Shown here piece by piece: positions 7,984 to 16,396 of a stretch of 44,829 nucleotides of DNA (position 1 is its first letter; each line of letters begins with the position of its first letter). The DNA is taken from the NCBI GenBank assembly GCA_045105115.1, contig JBGCDE010000019.1, forward strand, positions 1-44,829. Reading direction: 5' to 3'. The translations under genes and the position numbers were made by a program. The notes beneath the pieces are model-generated. The model was not told where the DNA came from. It did no database searches and saw nothing but the letters and a program-made list of their open reading frames with translations. The stretch comes from JAUIET01 sp045105115. Its GTDB lineage: Bacteria; Pseudomonadota; Gammaproteobacteria; Pseudomonadales; JAUIET01.

Positions 7984-9399
7984 ATGCGCAAAACCAAAAT
8001 TATCTGCACTATCGGCCCGGCAACTGAGTCGTTTGATCGACTGGAGGAGCTCGCTAATGCTGGAATGAACGTGGCGCGCTTGAACATGTCGCACGGCGAT
8101 CACGAATCGCATGCGCGCATCATAAAGGCGATTCGCACTTTGAACCGAAAGGTACATCACCCGATTGCCATTCTTGTTGACACGCAAGGCCCGGAAATTC
8201 GCACAGGCTCAGTCAGCAACGAACTGAATCTAAGCAAAGGGGATGTAATCAGTGTATCTGTTCGTGGGGAGGAGGACGTAGAAGCCAGTTCCATACACAT
8301 CAACTATGCTGACCTGATCCAGGACGTAGCCATAGGTGACCGCATCACCGTAGACAACGGCTTGATCAATCTTGAAGTGTTGAGCAAAGAAGACCTGCAG
8401 ATGCAATGTCGCGTACTCGACGGCGGTATGCTGGGTAGCAAACGCCATGTGAATTTACCCGGGGTGAGAGTCAACCTTCCTGGCATTACCGAAAAGGACA
8501 AACGCGATATTTTATTCGCGATAGAGCAAGAGATTGATTTCATTGCACTGTCATTCGTGCGCGACACCAAAGACATAGATGAACTGCGTGAACTGCTTGG
8601 TGATAAAGCCGAGAAGATAAAAGTTATTGCCAAGATTGAAGATCAGGAAGGCGTTAATAACCTGGAGTCAATTGTTGATAGTGCCGATGGTGTGATGGTT
8701 GCACGCGGTGATTTGGGTGTTGAAATTCCAATCGAAAAATTGCCTCGTGTGCAACGCCGTATCATTCGCAGTTGCGCGCAAAAAGGTAAACGTGTAATCG
8801 TTGCAACCCATATGCTTGAATCCATGATTGAAAACCCGATACCGACACGAGCAGAAGTAACCGATGTAGCCAATGCGGTGTACGAAGAGTCTGATGCGAT
8901 TATGTTGTCGGGTGAAACAACCATTGGAAAACACCCAATCAAATGCGTTGAAATTCTTGATCGCATCGCGCGCTCCATTGAAAACAGCCGCGGCCTACGT
9001 TTCACCGATGATCTTGCGTTGGATAATGAAAAACAAGAGATCGCATCCGCAGCGGTGAGACTTGCGGAATCAATTCAGGCAAAAGCGATTGTAGTTCCGA
9101 CCCGACGCGGGCGAATGGCAAACTACGTAACCAACTGTCACCCACAAACACCAATCATTTGCGCCTTTACCAATGACAGTCGCACCAGGCGCCAGCTAGT
9201 GTTGAACCGGAATTTGCTGAGCTACCGCATACAATTCAGCTCTTATCCTGAGAAAACGCTGAGTACCGCCGCTGCAATTCTTGTTGAACGCGAAGAGTTT
9301 GTGCCTGAAGACCGTGTGGTGATCATATCCGATGCATTAGCTGGAAGCGGTATTGATGCGATTCAAATTAGAAGGCTTAGCGATTTGTTGCCTGATTGA
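7984..9399 (+). CDS. pyk: Pyruvate kinase
   Basis: Converts phosphoenolpyruvate and ADP to pyruvate and ATP in glycolysis. The 471-residue length is normal for a bacterial enzyme. It begins MRKTKIICTIGPATES with NMSHG soon after. ILVDTQGPEIRTG, IAKIEDQEGV, VARGDLGVEIP (metal-binding E and D region) and VATHMLESMIENPIPTRAEV, then SGETTIGKHPI, are all present. The C-terminal allosteric domain ends at the stop. An upstream in-frame ATG at 7936 would add 16 residues with no homology, so 7984 is preferred, although no clear Shine-Dalgarno sequence is visible before it. It converges with gcdH. Confidence 0.93.
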   Translation: MRKTKIICTIGPATESFDRLEELANAGMNVARLNMSHGDHESHARIIKAIRTLNRKVHHPIAILVDTQGPEIRTGSVSNELNLSKGDVISVSVRGEEDVEASSIHINYADLIQDVAIGDRITVDNGLINLEVLSKEDLQMQCRVLDGGMLGSKRHVNLPGVRVNLPGITEKDKRDILFAIEQEIDFIALSFVRDTKDIDELRELLGDKAEKIKVIAKIEDQEGVNNLESIVDSADGVMVARGDLGVEIPIEKLPRVQRRIIRSCAQKGKRVIVATHMLESMIENPIPTRAEVTDVANAVYEESDAIMLSGETTIGKHPIKCVEILDRIARSIENSRGLRFTDDLALDNEKQEIASAAVRLAESIQAKAIVVPTRRGRMANYVTNCHPQTPIICAFTNDSRTRRQLVLNRNLLSYRIQFSSYPEKTLSTAAAILVEREEFVPEDRVVIISDALAGSGIDAIQIRRLSDLLPD

Positions 9400-9400
9400 C

Positions 9401-9428
9401 TAGAACACATTTTTCTTAATGTGCTCTA
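9401..9428. terminator. Hairpin between convergent pyk and gcdH
   Basis: An 11-bp stem with one mismatch (9401-9411 with 9418-9428) and a 6-nt loop sits exactly between the two convergent genes, overlapping the gcdH stop codon. It has no clear T tract on either side, so it is only a possible bidirectional terminator. Confidence 0.4.
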
Positions 9429-10613
9429 AAACGCCGCCAAGCCAGTAATAGCCCGCCCCAAAATCAAGGCATGGATATCGTGAGTTCCCTCATACGTATT
9501 CACGGTCTCCAAATTCAACATATGTCGCATCACAGGGTATTCGTCAGAAATGCCATTACCACCAAGCATGTCACGCGCAGTGCGGGCAATATCCAAAGCC
9601 TTACCGCAGGAATTACGTTTGATCATTGAAATGGTTTCTGGCGCGAGTTGATTATTATCGCGTAAGCGACCGGCCTGTAGGCAGGCTTGTAAGCCAATAA
9701 AAATCTCGGTTTGCATATCGGCCAATTTTTTCTGAATCAGCTGATTGGCCGCAATCGGCTTACCGAATTGCGTGCGTTCAATCGTGTAGTCGCGTGCTGT
9801 ACGCCAGCACGATTCGGCGGCTCCTAGTGCGCCCCAGGAAATACCATAACGCGCGTTGCTCAGGCAGCCCATAGGGCCCTTCAAGCCTGACACATTAGGT
9901 AGCAAATTTTCTTCAGGTACTTCTACGTCTTCCATCACGATCTGGCCGGTGGTGGAGGCACGCAAGCTTAGTTTGCCTTCAATTTTAGGAGCGGAAAGCC
10001 CCTTCATGCCTTTTTCTAAAACAAAGCCACGAATATTGTCATTGTCATCGCGCAGTTTCGCCCATACAACAAATACATCGGCAAACGGTGAATTTGAAAT
10101 CCACATTTTTGCGCCGTTAAGTAGGTAGCCTGAATCGGTTTTCTTGGCATTGGTGATCATGCTGCCGGGGTCGGAACCGTGGTCTGGCTCGGTTAAGCCG
10201 AAGCAACCAATCCATTCGCCAGTGGCCAGCTTTGGCAAGTACTTTTCGCGCTGTGCTTCTGAGCCGTAAGCGTGTATCGGATACATAACCAGGCTGGACT
10301 GTACCGACATCATTGATCGATAACCGGAATCCACCATCTCAACGGCGCGCGCTGCCAAGCCATAACTGACGTAACCCAAGCCTGCACAGCCGTAACCTTC
10401 AATGGTTGGGCCTAGTAAGCCAAGCTCGCCCATTTCACGGAAAATATTGAGATCGGTACTTTCATCACGAAACGCTTCGCGTACTCGTGGCGCCAGTTTG
10501 TCTTCAGCGTACGCTTTGGCGGTATCTCTTACCAAGCGTTCTTCTTCGGTAAGCTGCTGTTCCAGTTGAAAAGGGTCTTCCCAATTGATTTTGGGCCATG
10601 AAGGTGAGCTCAT
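9426..10613 (-). CDS. gcdH: Glutaryl-CoA dehydrogenase
   Basis: Oxidises and decarboxylates glutaryl-CoA to crotonyl-CoA with FAD, passing electrons to ETF. The 395-residue protein matches the acyl-CoA dehydrogenase fold and the GcdH subgroup: NWEDPFQLEQQLTEEERLVRDTA at the start, GLTEPDHGSDPGSM, KMWISNSPFADVFVVWAK and the C-terminal YEGTHDIHALILGRAITG with catalytic Glu375. A good Shine-Dalgarno sequence (AAAGGA) precedes the ATG. It follows iorB by 18 bp in the minus-strand operon with iorA and the cyclase-family hydrolase. Glutaryl-CoA is the expected late product of lysine, tryptophan and benzoyl/anthraniloyl-CoA breakdown, so its placement fits an aromatic pathway. Confidence 0.9.
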   Translation of the reverse strand: MSSPSWPKINWEDPFQLEQQLTEEERLVRDTAKAYAEDKLAPRVREAFRDESTDLNIFREMGELGLLGPTIEGYGCAGLGYVSYGLAARAVEMVDSGYRSMMSVQSSLVMYPIHAYGSEAQREKYLPKLATGEWIGCFGLTEPDHGSDPGSMITNAKKTDSGYLLNGAKMWISNSPFADVFVVWAKLRDDNDNIRGFVLEKGMKGLSAPKIEGKLSLRASTTGQIVMEDVEVPEENLLPNVSGLKGPMGCLSNARYGISWGALGAAESCWRTARDYTIERTQFGKPIAANQLIQKKLADMQTEIFIGLQACLQAGRLRDNNQLAPETISMIKRNSCGKALDIARTARDMLGGNGISDEYPVMRHMLNLETVNTYEGTHDIHALILGRAITGLAAF

Positions 10614-10631
10614 ATTCTTTCCTTTGTGTTT

Positions 10632-12125
10632 CTATGCCGCTGTGGCAGTAGTAGTCGGCAAGGCTTTGCTAAATGCTTCGTTGCTGTCGTCGGCAAGTGC
10701 GGCCGCTAACAGTTGTGCTATTTCGTCGGGGTTGCTGGTTTGCGTGCGATTGGCATGGTCCACTATTTGCTGAGTTTGCTCGCTGGTCCGGTGACGTGTG
10801 TCGCCATAACCTTTCACCAGTCTTCCACACTTTGCAATTTCTATCGCCACGCGAACATCACGTTTTGCGGCGGCCTTAATCGCGTCGAGCCAGCTATTTA
10901 TCATGTTATGTTCGTGTTGATAGCCCAAACTTCCGCGGCGGAACTTGCGCATACCCGCCAGCAGTTTCAGTGCTAGAAAAATACTGATGGTGTTGGTGCG
11001 AAGCTTTTTACCACCAGAGAAGGCCGTCAGTATTTTGTAGCCAAGCTTGCTGGCCAGTACTTTTGCGCCAATGCCAGCCGGCATAATCGCGCACATTTCT
11101 TCGGGCCGTGGTTTGAAGTACTCAGTGACGTACATGATGTTTGATTCAGTAGCGCCTACTTCTTCGCGGATGCTGCTCATCCTTGACTCTCGAAGCTTTA
11201 ATTGCGCAACGCGAGGTACGTCTTCAAAGCTCATCCATAATGCGAGATACCGAGCGCTTAGCTCTGTTAGTTCGCTGTCGTTTGTTCCATCGTCCAGCTC
11301 AGCCATTATTTGGAGGTGACTAAGATACTCTTTGGCGTAGTCAGCATCTTGATAGTCACAGAGTTTGTTCACGCCGTTTACCGCTGTTTCTCTGGCGCTG
11401 TTGGGCAAGCGTGCGATAGGGTCAGCGAAGCTGCTGTCGTTCAATGCAGCCAATGGCGCGGGTGAGGCGGCCTCAGGTTCAAATATTTGAACATCACCGG
11501 ATTGTGCTTTCTCAAAACCAGCATTGAATGCGGCTTGACTGGTGTTAACTGCTTTGCCGGAAGCGGCAATCGCATCCAGAAAGCTCTGTTTCGAAAATGG
11601 CAGACTGCCTGAGCCAGCCAAGGCTCCAAGCATTACTGAGCTAATCACTGATTTATGCTGGTCAGCAACGGACTGCATATCAAAGGCAATCAGGTCTTTG
11701 GCGTACTGCTTGGAAAGATCGAGTAGCAGTTCTGGTTCAATGGTACCGTCTGCCAAGTCAATTTTTTCTGTAATGCTGTACACGCGATTGCTTGACGTAA
11801 TCAACGCCGTTTTATCTTTTGAGATAAAACCACGTTGCAACATGCGACCGGCTTCGGCAATCTCGGAACAAATCGCAATGTCTATGTCGCCGGGAGATGG
11901 AAACAGTGAAAGAACTGGGTCGGCTGCCGATGCATCGTCACGAGGTATCAGCTCAATATAATAAATCGTTGCACCGGTACGTTGTGCAACACCAGCTAGC
12001 GAGGTCGTCTGCGCTCGCCATCCATTTGATTCGGCAACCTCGATCAACCAATTAGTAAATACGGCGCCGCCCTGACCGCCGAGAGCCGCCGCTACAATAT
12101 TGATCGACTTTTGTGATTCGTTCAT
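10632..12125 (-). CDS. iorB: Indolepyruvate ferredoxin oxidoreductase beta subunit (long proteobacterial form)
   Basis: The 497-residue long form of the IorB subunit. The N-terminal 2-oxoacid:acceptor oxidoreductase gamma domain has ALGGQGGAVFTNWL (residues 14-27) and IAICSEIAEAGRMLQRGFIS. The C-terminal half is the DUF6537-like extension typical of two-subunit proteobacterial enzymes. I chose the ATG at 12125 because it overlaps the iorA stop by one base (TGATG), which implies translational coupling; an in-frame ATG 13 codons upstream lies inside iorA. With IorA it should oxidatively decarboxylate an aryl 2-oxoacid to an aryl acyl-CoA. Classic substrates are indolepyruvate and phenylpyruvate; the neighbouring hydrolase suggests isatinate as an alternative. 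Confidence 0.88.
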   Translation of the reverse strand: MNESQKSINIVAAALGGQGGAVFTNWLIEVAESNGWRAQTTSLAGVAQRTGATIYYIELIPRDDASAADPVLSLFPSPGDIDIAICSEIAEAGRMLQRGFISKDKTALITSSNRVYSITEKIDLADGTIEPELLLDLSKQYAKDLIAFDMQSVADQHKSVISSVMLGALAGSGSLPFSKQSFLDAIAASGKAVNTSQAAFNAGFEKAQSGDVQIFEPEAASPAPLAALNDSSFADPIARLPNSARETAVNGVNKLCDYQDADYAKEYLSHLQIMAELDDGTNDSELTELSARYLALWMSFEDVPRVAQLKLRESRMSSIREEVGATESNIMYVTEYFKPRPEEMCAIMPAGIGAKVLASKLGYKILTAFSGGKKLRTNTISIFLALKLLAGMRKFRRGSLGYQHEHNMINSWLDAIKAAAKRDVRVAIEIAKCGRLVKGYGDTRHRTSEQTQQIVDHANRTQTSNPDEIAQLLAAALADDSNEAFSKALPTTTATAA

Positions 12126-14272
12126 CAGCTTAACCAGCCAATAACGGTTTGACGAACATTCCACATCAACTTATCAAATGTCGATGGGTTGTGAATAACA
12201 TCGACTCTTGAGAAAGAAGGGCATAGTACGGCCGCGTGGGCATTGCTGCCGCATACACCACAACCAACACAGCTGTTGTCAACGTAAGACACAGGGTCTT
12301 CGCGCAGCGGGTCGGGGTTGTCTTTGATGGTGAGCGAGGGGCAACCCGAAATTCGGATACAGGCATGGTCGCCGGTGCAGGTTTGGCTGTCTATGTAGAA
12401 GCGAGCTTTCACGGTTCGCTGGCCATCATTAATGGCTTTCTTCATCAAGGGCTTCACGCGACGTTGCTTATTCAGCATGCATTCGCCTTCGGCGATAATC
12501 ACTTTGAGACCAGCTTGCTCTGTAGTTAAAGCATCGCGCAGCGTTTGCTTCATGTCTTCTATGTTATAGGTGCTAATGGTTCTTAGCCATTCAACGCCTG
12601 TGCCACGGCAAGCATTCTCAATTGATTGTGACTGCTCACGCTCCAGTTTTTCTACGTCCATGGTGGTTGCAATCAAATTGGCATTCATCATCGACGGTAT
12701 ATCCTGGCCGCCTGTGGCCGCGGAATAGCCGTTATTGATGATGATCAGCACGCCGTCGTGTTTATTAAACACCGCACTGGCTACACCTGTTGCCAGTCCG
12801 TTATGCCAGAAACCGCCGTCGCCCATTATGCTGATCGACTTATGAGGTAAGGCAGCACGAACACCTGAGGAGCTTGCCAAAGACAAGCCATAGCCCATTA
12901 TCGTATTGCCGAGATCAAATGGTGGGAGTGTGGCAAAGGAATGGCAGCCAATATCCGAGCTGATATGAAACGGTCCCAATTCATCCTGTACTTGTTTGAG
13001 CGCACTGAACAGCGGCCTTTCCGGGCAGCCGGTACACAAACCGGACGGACGGGGCGGCACGTTCTTAAGGAGCAGGTCGAATGCTTCGTCATCAAGCGGG
13101 GTGCCCAGGGCTTCAATATCATCGATAGACAATGGCAAAGACAGCGAGCTGTCGGCAGCGGCTAAAAACCTCGTCAAACCTTGCAGCACTACATGTCCGG
13201 TGTACTCGCCCGCGCGCGGCAATAAGTTTTTGCCATATATCTTCGTCTGAATATCCAGCTGGCGTAGCATGGTATTGATTTCTGGTTCGATGTAAGCCGG
13301 CTGACCTTCTTCAAGCAATAGCACATGCTGCTTGCTCTTGCAGAAGTCAATGACCTCATCGGGTACCAATGGGTAAGCTACATTTAGTACATAAATAGGA
13401 ATGTCAGTATTGCCGTAGCAGTCGGCCAGACCTTGTCGTTCCAGGGCGCGAATGATGGTGTTATAAATACCACCGCATGTAATGATACCAAGCTGCTCAT
13501 GCTTGCCTTCAAACCACTCGTTTAGCCGATTGCTTTTAATAAAATCCACGGCGGCTGGCCAGCGCTCAGCTATTTTTTCCTGTTCCTGATCGTAAACGTT
13601 AGGCGGTAGAATAATTTTTTCGGGTTCTCTCTGTGGACTTACAGGGTTCAGCGCGCTGTACTCTGGCGCCACATTATCTTTTGCCACAAACTCGCCTGTT
13701 ACGTGGCAACCGCGAATACGCATCATATAAAAGATAGGCGTGTTACTGGCTTCTGAAAGCTGGAAGCTCTTTTCTATCATGTCGACTATGCTGGGCAGAT
13801 TAGGCCGCGGATCAACCAGCCACATCTGTGCCTTCATCGCAAAGGCGTAGGTGCGCTCCTGCATGATGCTAGAGCCTTCGCCATAGTCTTCACCCACAAT
13901 AACCAGCGAGCCTCCAGTAACGCCGGATGATGCCAGATTAGACAAGGCATCTGAGGCAACATTGGTGCCCACGGTCGACTTCCAAGTGACAGCACCGCGA
14001 AGCGGGTAGTTAACAGACGCGCTTAGCATGGCTGCTGCGGTGGCTTCGCTGCCATTCGCTTCAAAGTGCACGCCAAGCTCGCCCAGAATGTCCTGGGCGT
14101 CATTTAATACGTCCATCAAATGAGATATTGGCGAGCCCTGGTAACCACCCACATAGGCAACACCCGATTGCAACAGGCCTTTTGTTATGGCCAGTATGCC
14201 CTCGCCAGTAAACACATCGCCGTTACCGGCGTGCAGTTTTAATACCTCTTGTTTGAACGAACGCTCAGCCAC
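12125..14272 (-). CDS. iorA: Indolepyruvate ferredoxin oxidoreductase alpha subunit
   Basis: A 715-residue thiamine-diphosphate enzyme. The N-terminal pyrimidine-binding domain starts with KLHAGNGDVFTGEGILAITK and contains GYQGSPISHLMDVL. A pyrophosphate-binding domain follows (IMGDGGFWHNGLATG and NNGYSAATGGQD), with a C-terminal ferredoxin domain (CTGDHACIRISGCP and CVGCGVCGSNAHAAVLCP). This is the standard IorA order. It forms a heterodimer with IorB and converts a 2-oxoacid plus CoA to acyl-CoA and CO2. It lies 7 bp after the cyclase-family hydrolase gene, so the two are almost surely one transcript. This close link makes the product of that hydrolase a good candidate substrate. Confidence 0.9.
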   Translation of the reverse strand: MAERSFKQEVLKLHAGNGDVFTGEGILAITKGLLQSGVAYVGGYQGSPISHLMDVLNDAQDILGELGVHFEANGSEATAAAMLSASVNYPLRGAVTWKSTVGTNVASDALSNLASSGVTGGSLVIVGEDYGEGSSIMQERTYAFAMKAQMWLVDPRPNLPSIVDMIEKSFQLSEASNTPIFYMMRIRGCHVTGEFVAKDNVAPEYSALNPVSPQREPEKIILPPNVYDQEQEKIAERWPAAVDFIKSNRLNEWFEGKHEQLGIITCGGIYNTIIRALERQGLADCYGNTDIPIYVLNVAYPLVPDEVIDFCKSKQHVLLLEEGQPAYIEPEINTMLRQLDIQTKIYGKNLLPRAGEYTGHVVLQGLTRFLAAADSSLSLPLSIDDIEALGTPLDDEAFDLLLKNVPPRPSGLCTGCPERPLFSALKQVQDELGPFHISSDIGCHSFATLPPFDLGNTIMGYGLSLASSSGVRAALPHKSISIMGDGGFWHNGLATGVASAVFNKHDGVLIIINNGYSAATGGQDIPSMMNANLIATTMDVEKLEREQSQSIENACRGTGVEWLRTISTYNIEDMKQTLRDALTTEQAGLKVIIAEGECMLNKQRRVKPLMKKAINDGQRTVKARFYIDSQTCTGDHACIRISGCPSLTIKDNPDPLREDPVSYVDNSCVGCGVCGSNAHAAVLCPSFSRVDVIHNPSTFDKLMWNVRQTVIGWLS

Positions 14273-14279
14273 TGTCGAT

Positions 14280-15068
14280 CTATCCTGTTACCAAAGCCAG
14301 CACGCGGGCAGGACTTCCGGAGCCATCTTTGATCTTCAACGGTGGTGCGATAACCACGGCGCCCTTAGGGGGCAGCTGATCAAGGTTTTGCAAACCGGCC
14401 AAGCCACACTTGTTGGCACCATGCATAAGGTTGTGACAAGGAAACATAGGTTCCTGTCCCGACGCCTGACCAGAATCTGTACCAACTGTTTCAACACCTA
14501 CACCCAGCACATTTCGTTCTTCTGCTAGAAATATTACGGTTTCAGGTTCCCAACCCGGTGTGTGTCCACCGTCTTCCTGCATATTAAGATACTCTTCATT
14601 GCTGGTCTTCTTCGACCAATCACTGCGATACAACACCCAGGAACCGGCTTCAATTTCACCGTGCTCGGCTTCCCATGCTTTAACAAAATCAACAGTCATC
14701 AGGAAATCAGGGTCAGCCGCAGATTCAGCTGACGCGTCAATGACACAAGCCGGTCCGATGAAGTTTTCAACAGCGAGAGTGTCAGTGGCGTGATTTTCGT
14801 GGTCTTTACCCGTCACCCAGTGAATAGGCGCGTCAAAGTGGGTGCCGGTGTGCTCACCACATTTGAAGTTGTTCCAGTACCAGGCGGGGCCTTTTTCGTT
14901 ATAACGAGAGATTTCTTCAATATGAAACGGCCATGAAACGCCCCAGCCAAACTCGGTGGGCAGTTGCAGCGTAGGCGTATTCGGCTCCAAAGTTGCCGTT
15001 AGATCAATAATCTTGATACCGCCATTAGCGATACCCTGAACCAGGTCAAGCAGTGCTGTGTCGCTCAT
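14280..15068 (-). CDS. Cyclase-family metal hydrolase, isatin-hydrolase/kynurenine-formamidase-like
   Basis: A 262-residue protein of the cyclase family (PF04199). It has the metal-binding motif HTGTHFDAPIHW (His73, His77, Asp79, His83) and the second family segment GVGVETVGTDSG. Known members are kynurenine formamidase and isatin hydrolase, which opens isatin to isatinate. The choice of isatin hydrolase is an inference from context: its product is an aryl 2-oxoacid, and the next two genes encode an aryl 2-oxoacid oxidoreductase. The ATG at 15068 has GGAGG seven bases upstream; an ATG ten codons earlier has none. It heads the minus-strand operon and starts from the palindromic region at 15120-15153. 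Confidence 0.75.
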   Translation of the reverse strand: MSDTALLDLVQGIANGGIKIIDLTATLEPNTPTLQLPTEFGWGVSWPFHIEEISRYNEKGPAWYWNNFKCGEHTGTHFDAPIHWVTGKDHENHATDTLAVENFIGPACVIDASAESAADPDFLMTVDFVKAWEAEHGEIEAGSWVLYRSDWSKKTSNEEYLNMQEDGGHTPGWEPETVIFLAEERNVLGVGVETVGTDSGQASGQEPMFPCHNLMHGANKCGLAGLQNLDQLPPKGAVVIAPPLKIKDGSGSPARVLALVTG

Positions 15069-15119
15069 AAGAGCCTCCAATATTATGTGTTTTGGCATGT
15101 ATTGCCGGAGTGGCTTCTG

Positions 15120-15153
15120 CTGGATTATATTTTAAACTTAAAATATAATCCAG
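15120..15153. promoter_or_regulatory. Perfect 34-bp palindromic operator between the hydrolase-ior operon and ridA
   Basis: Two perfect 15-bp arms, CTGGATTATATTTTA and its complement, are separated by AACT. The centre TTTTAAACTTAAAA (15130-15143) resembles the palindromes next to both marR genes (19104-19119 and 31141-31152). By symmetry each arm holds a TATAAT sequence, one per strand, so a bound regulator would cover both possible -10 boxes. No good -35 sequence is visible. Likely a MarR-family operator controlling both directions. Confidence 0.75.
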
Positions 15154-15185
15154 AGCGTCACATCACTCATGATATAGGAAGCCAG

Positions 15186-15578
15186 ATGCACACATCGATA
15201 CTGCCGGAAGGATGGGTGCTGCCCAAAGGGTATGCCAATGGTGTATTGGCCGAGCCTGGTCGCACTTTATACATCGGTGGGCAAGTTGGCTGGAACGGGC
15301 AGGCGCAGTTCGAAACTGACGACTTTGTCGGTCAGGTAAAGCAAGCTCTTCAGAATGTACGCGATGTGCTGGAGGCGGCTAGTGGTGGCCCAGAGCATAT
15401 GGTTCGCATGACCTGGTATATCACTAGCAAGACCGACTACACCAGCAATTTAAAAGGGATCGGCCAAGCCTACCGCGAGGTAATGGGCAAGAATTTCCCG
15501 TCCATGAGCGTTGTACAAGTGGTCGCCTTGGTGGAAGATCGGGCTAAAGTTGAAATCGAAGTTACGGCGGTACTGTAA
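15186..15578 (+). CDS. RidA/YjgF-family enamine/imine deaminase
   Basis: A 130-residue RidA-family protein (LPKGYANGVLAEPGRTLYIGGQVGWN near the start, FPSMSVVQVVALVEDRAKVEIEVTAVL at the end). RidA proteins hydrolyse enamines and imines released by amino-acid enzymes. Some specialised members act in aromatic catabolism, for example 2-aminomuconate deaminase. Here it stands opposite the hydrolase-ior operon, so removing the amino group from a ring-reduced anthraniloyl-CoA (an enamine) is a reasonable inference. The ATG at 15186 has AGGA upstream; an earlier in-frame start at 15087 would run through the palindromic operator and is unlikely. Confidence 0.83.
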   Translation: MHTSILPEGWVLPKGYANGVLAEPGRTLYIGGQVGWNGQAQFETDDFVGQVKQALQNVRDVLEAASGGPEHMVRMTWYITSKTDYTSNLKGIGQAYREVMGKNFPSMSVVQVVALVEDRAKVEIEVTAVL

Positions 15579-15602
15579 TCGAAATGTTGCCAGAGTGTGG
15601 TC

Positions 15603-16388
15603 ATGGTGGCTGAGCCTAAGCGCGCAGTTGTAACCGGGGCGAGCTCTGGCATAGGCCGGGAGTTTGCGATTCAGCTTGCGGCGCAAGGCTATGCAGTTGT
15701 ATGCATTGCAAGGCGCGAGCAAAAGCTACAGGAACTAATCGCAGAACTGCCGGGTGAACAACACGGGTACTTTGTAGCCGATTTGGCGGATGCTCAAAGC
15801 GTTGCGAGTCTCAGTGCTGAGCTGTTCAGCACTCACGTTGACCTTCTTATTAATAATGCGGGTGGTAGTGTATTACAGCCGTTTTATGAGTCTGAGTTGA
15901 CTCGCCAACAACACATCATGAACACCAATTGTGCAGCGCTGGTGAGCTTGGCGCATGCATTTTTGCAGCAAGCCGAACGAGGTGACGCCCTGATTAATCT
16001 CGCCTCTATCGTTGCTTTCCTGCCAACACCTGCGCAGCCAATGTACAGTGCAACCAAAGCATTCATAGCCGCATTCTCCGAGTGCCTTTGGGAAGAACAG
16101 CGCGAGCGGGGAGTGTATGTAATGGGTTTGTGCCCCGGTGTGACTCAAACCGAGTTTATCAGTGGCGCAACTGACGGCGAGTCTGACGGGCAAACCTTGC
16201 CGCCAGCGTTAATTCAAACGACTGAGGAAGTTGTCAGTGAAGCCCTGGCGGCATTAAACAAACGAACAAAGGCTATTGTGGTCACGGGCTGGATCAACAA
16301 ATTTATGTTGCAAATGCCTCGGTTCCTGACCCGCCATAGATTAATTAAAGTGCTCGCAGTCATTGGCGATCCTGATCGCGCTTTGTGA
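15603..16388 (+). CDS. Short-chain dehydrogenase/reductase
   Basis: A classical SDR of about 261 residues. It has the nucleotide-binding TGASSGIG near the N-terminus, NNAG, the catalytic Ser in NLASIVAF and the Tyr/Lys pair in YSATKAF. The sequence after the Rossmann fold (GLCPGVTQTEF, then a basic C-terminal tail) resembles the DltE/YqjQ-type SDRs. It lies 24 bp after ridA on the same strand and is probably co-transcribed. The start could be the GTG at 15597 or the ATG at 15603. The substrate is not predictable from sequence. Confidence 0.8.
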   Translation: MVAEPKRAVVTGASSGIGREFAIQLAAQGYAVVCIARREQKLQELIAELPGEQHGYFVADLADAQSVASLSAELFSTHVDLLINNAGGSVLQPFYESELTRQQHIMNTNCAALVSLAHAFLQQAERGDALINLASIVAFLPTPAQPMYSATKAFIAAFSECLWEEQRERGVYVMGLCPGVTQTEFISGATDGESDGQTLPPALIQTTEEVVSEALAALNKRTKAIVVTGWINKFMLQMPRFLTRHRLIKVLAVIGDPDRAL

Positions 16389-16396
16389 AAGCGGCT

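Noticed and set aside
15087..15185. N-terminal extension of the RidA protein
   Set aside because: It would translate through the palindromic operator and has no family resemblance; the ATG at 15186 has a Shine-Dalgarno sequence.
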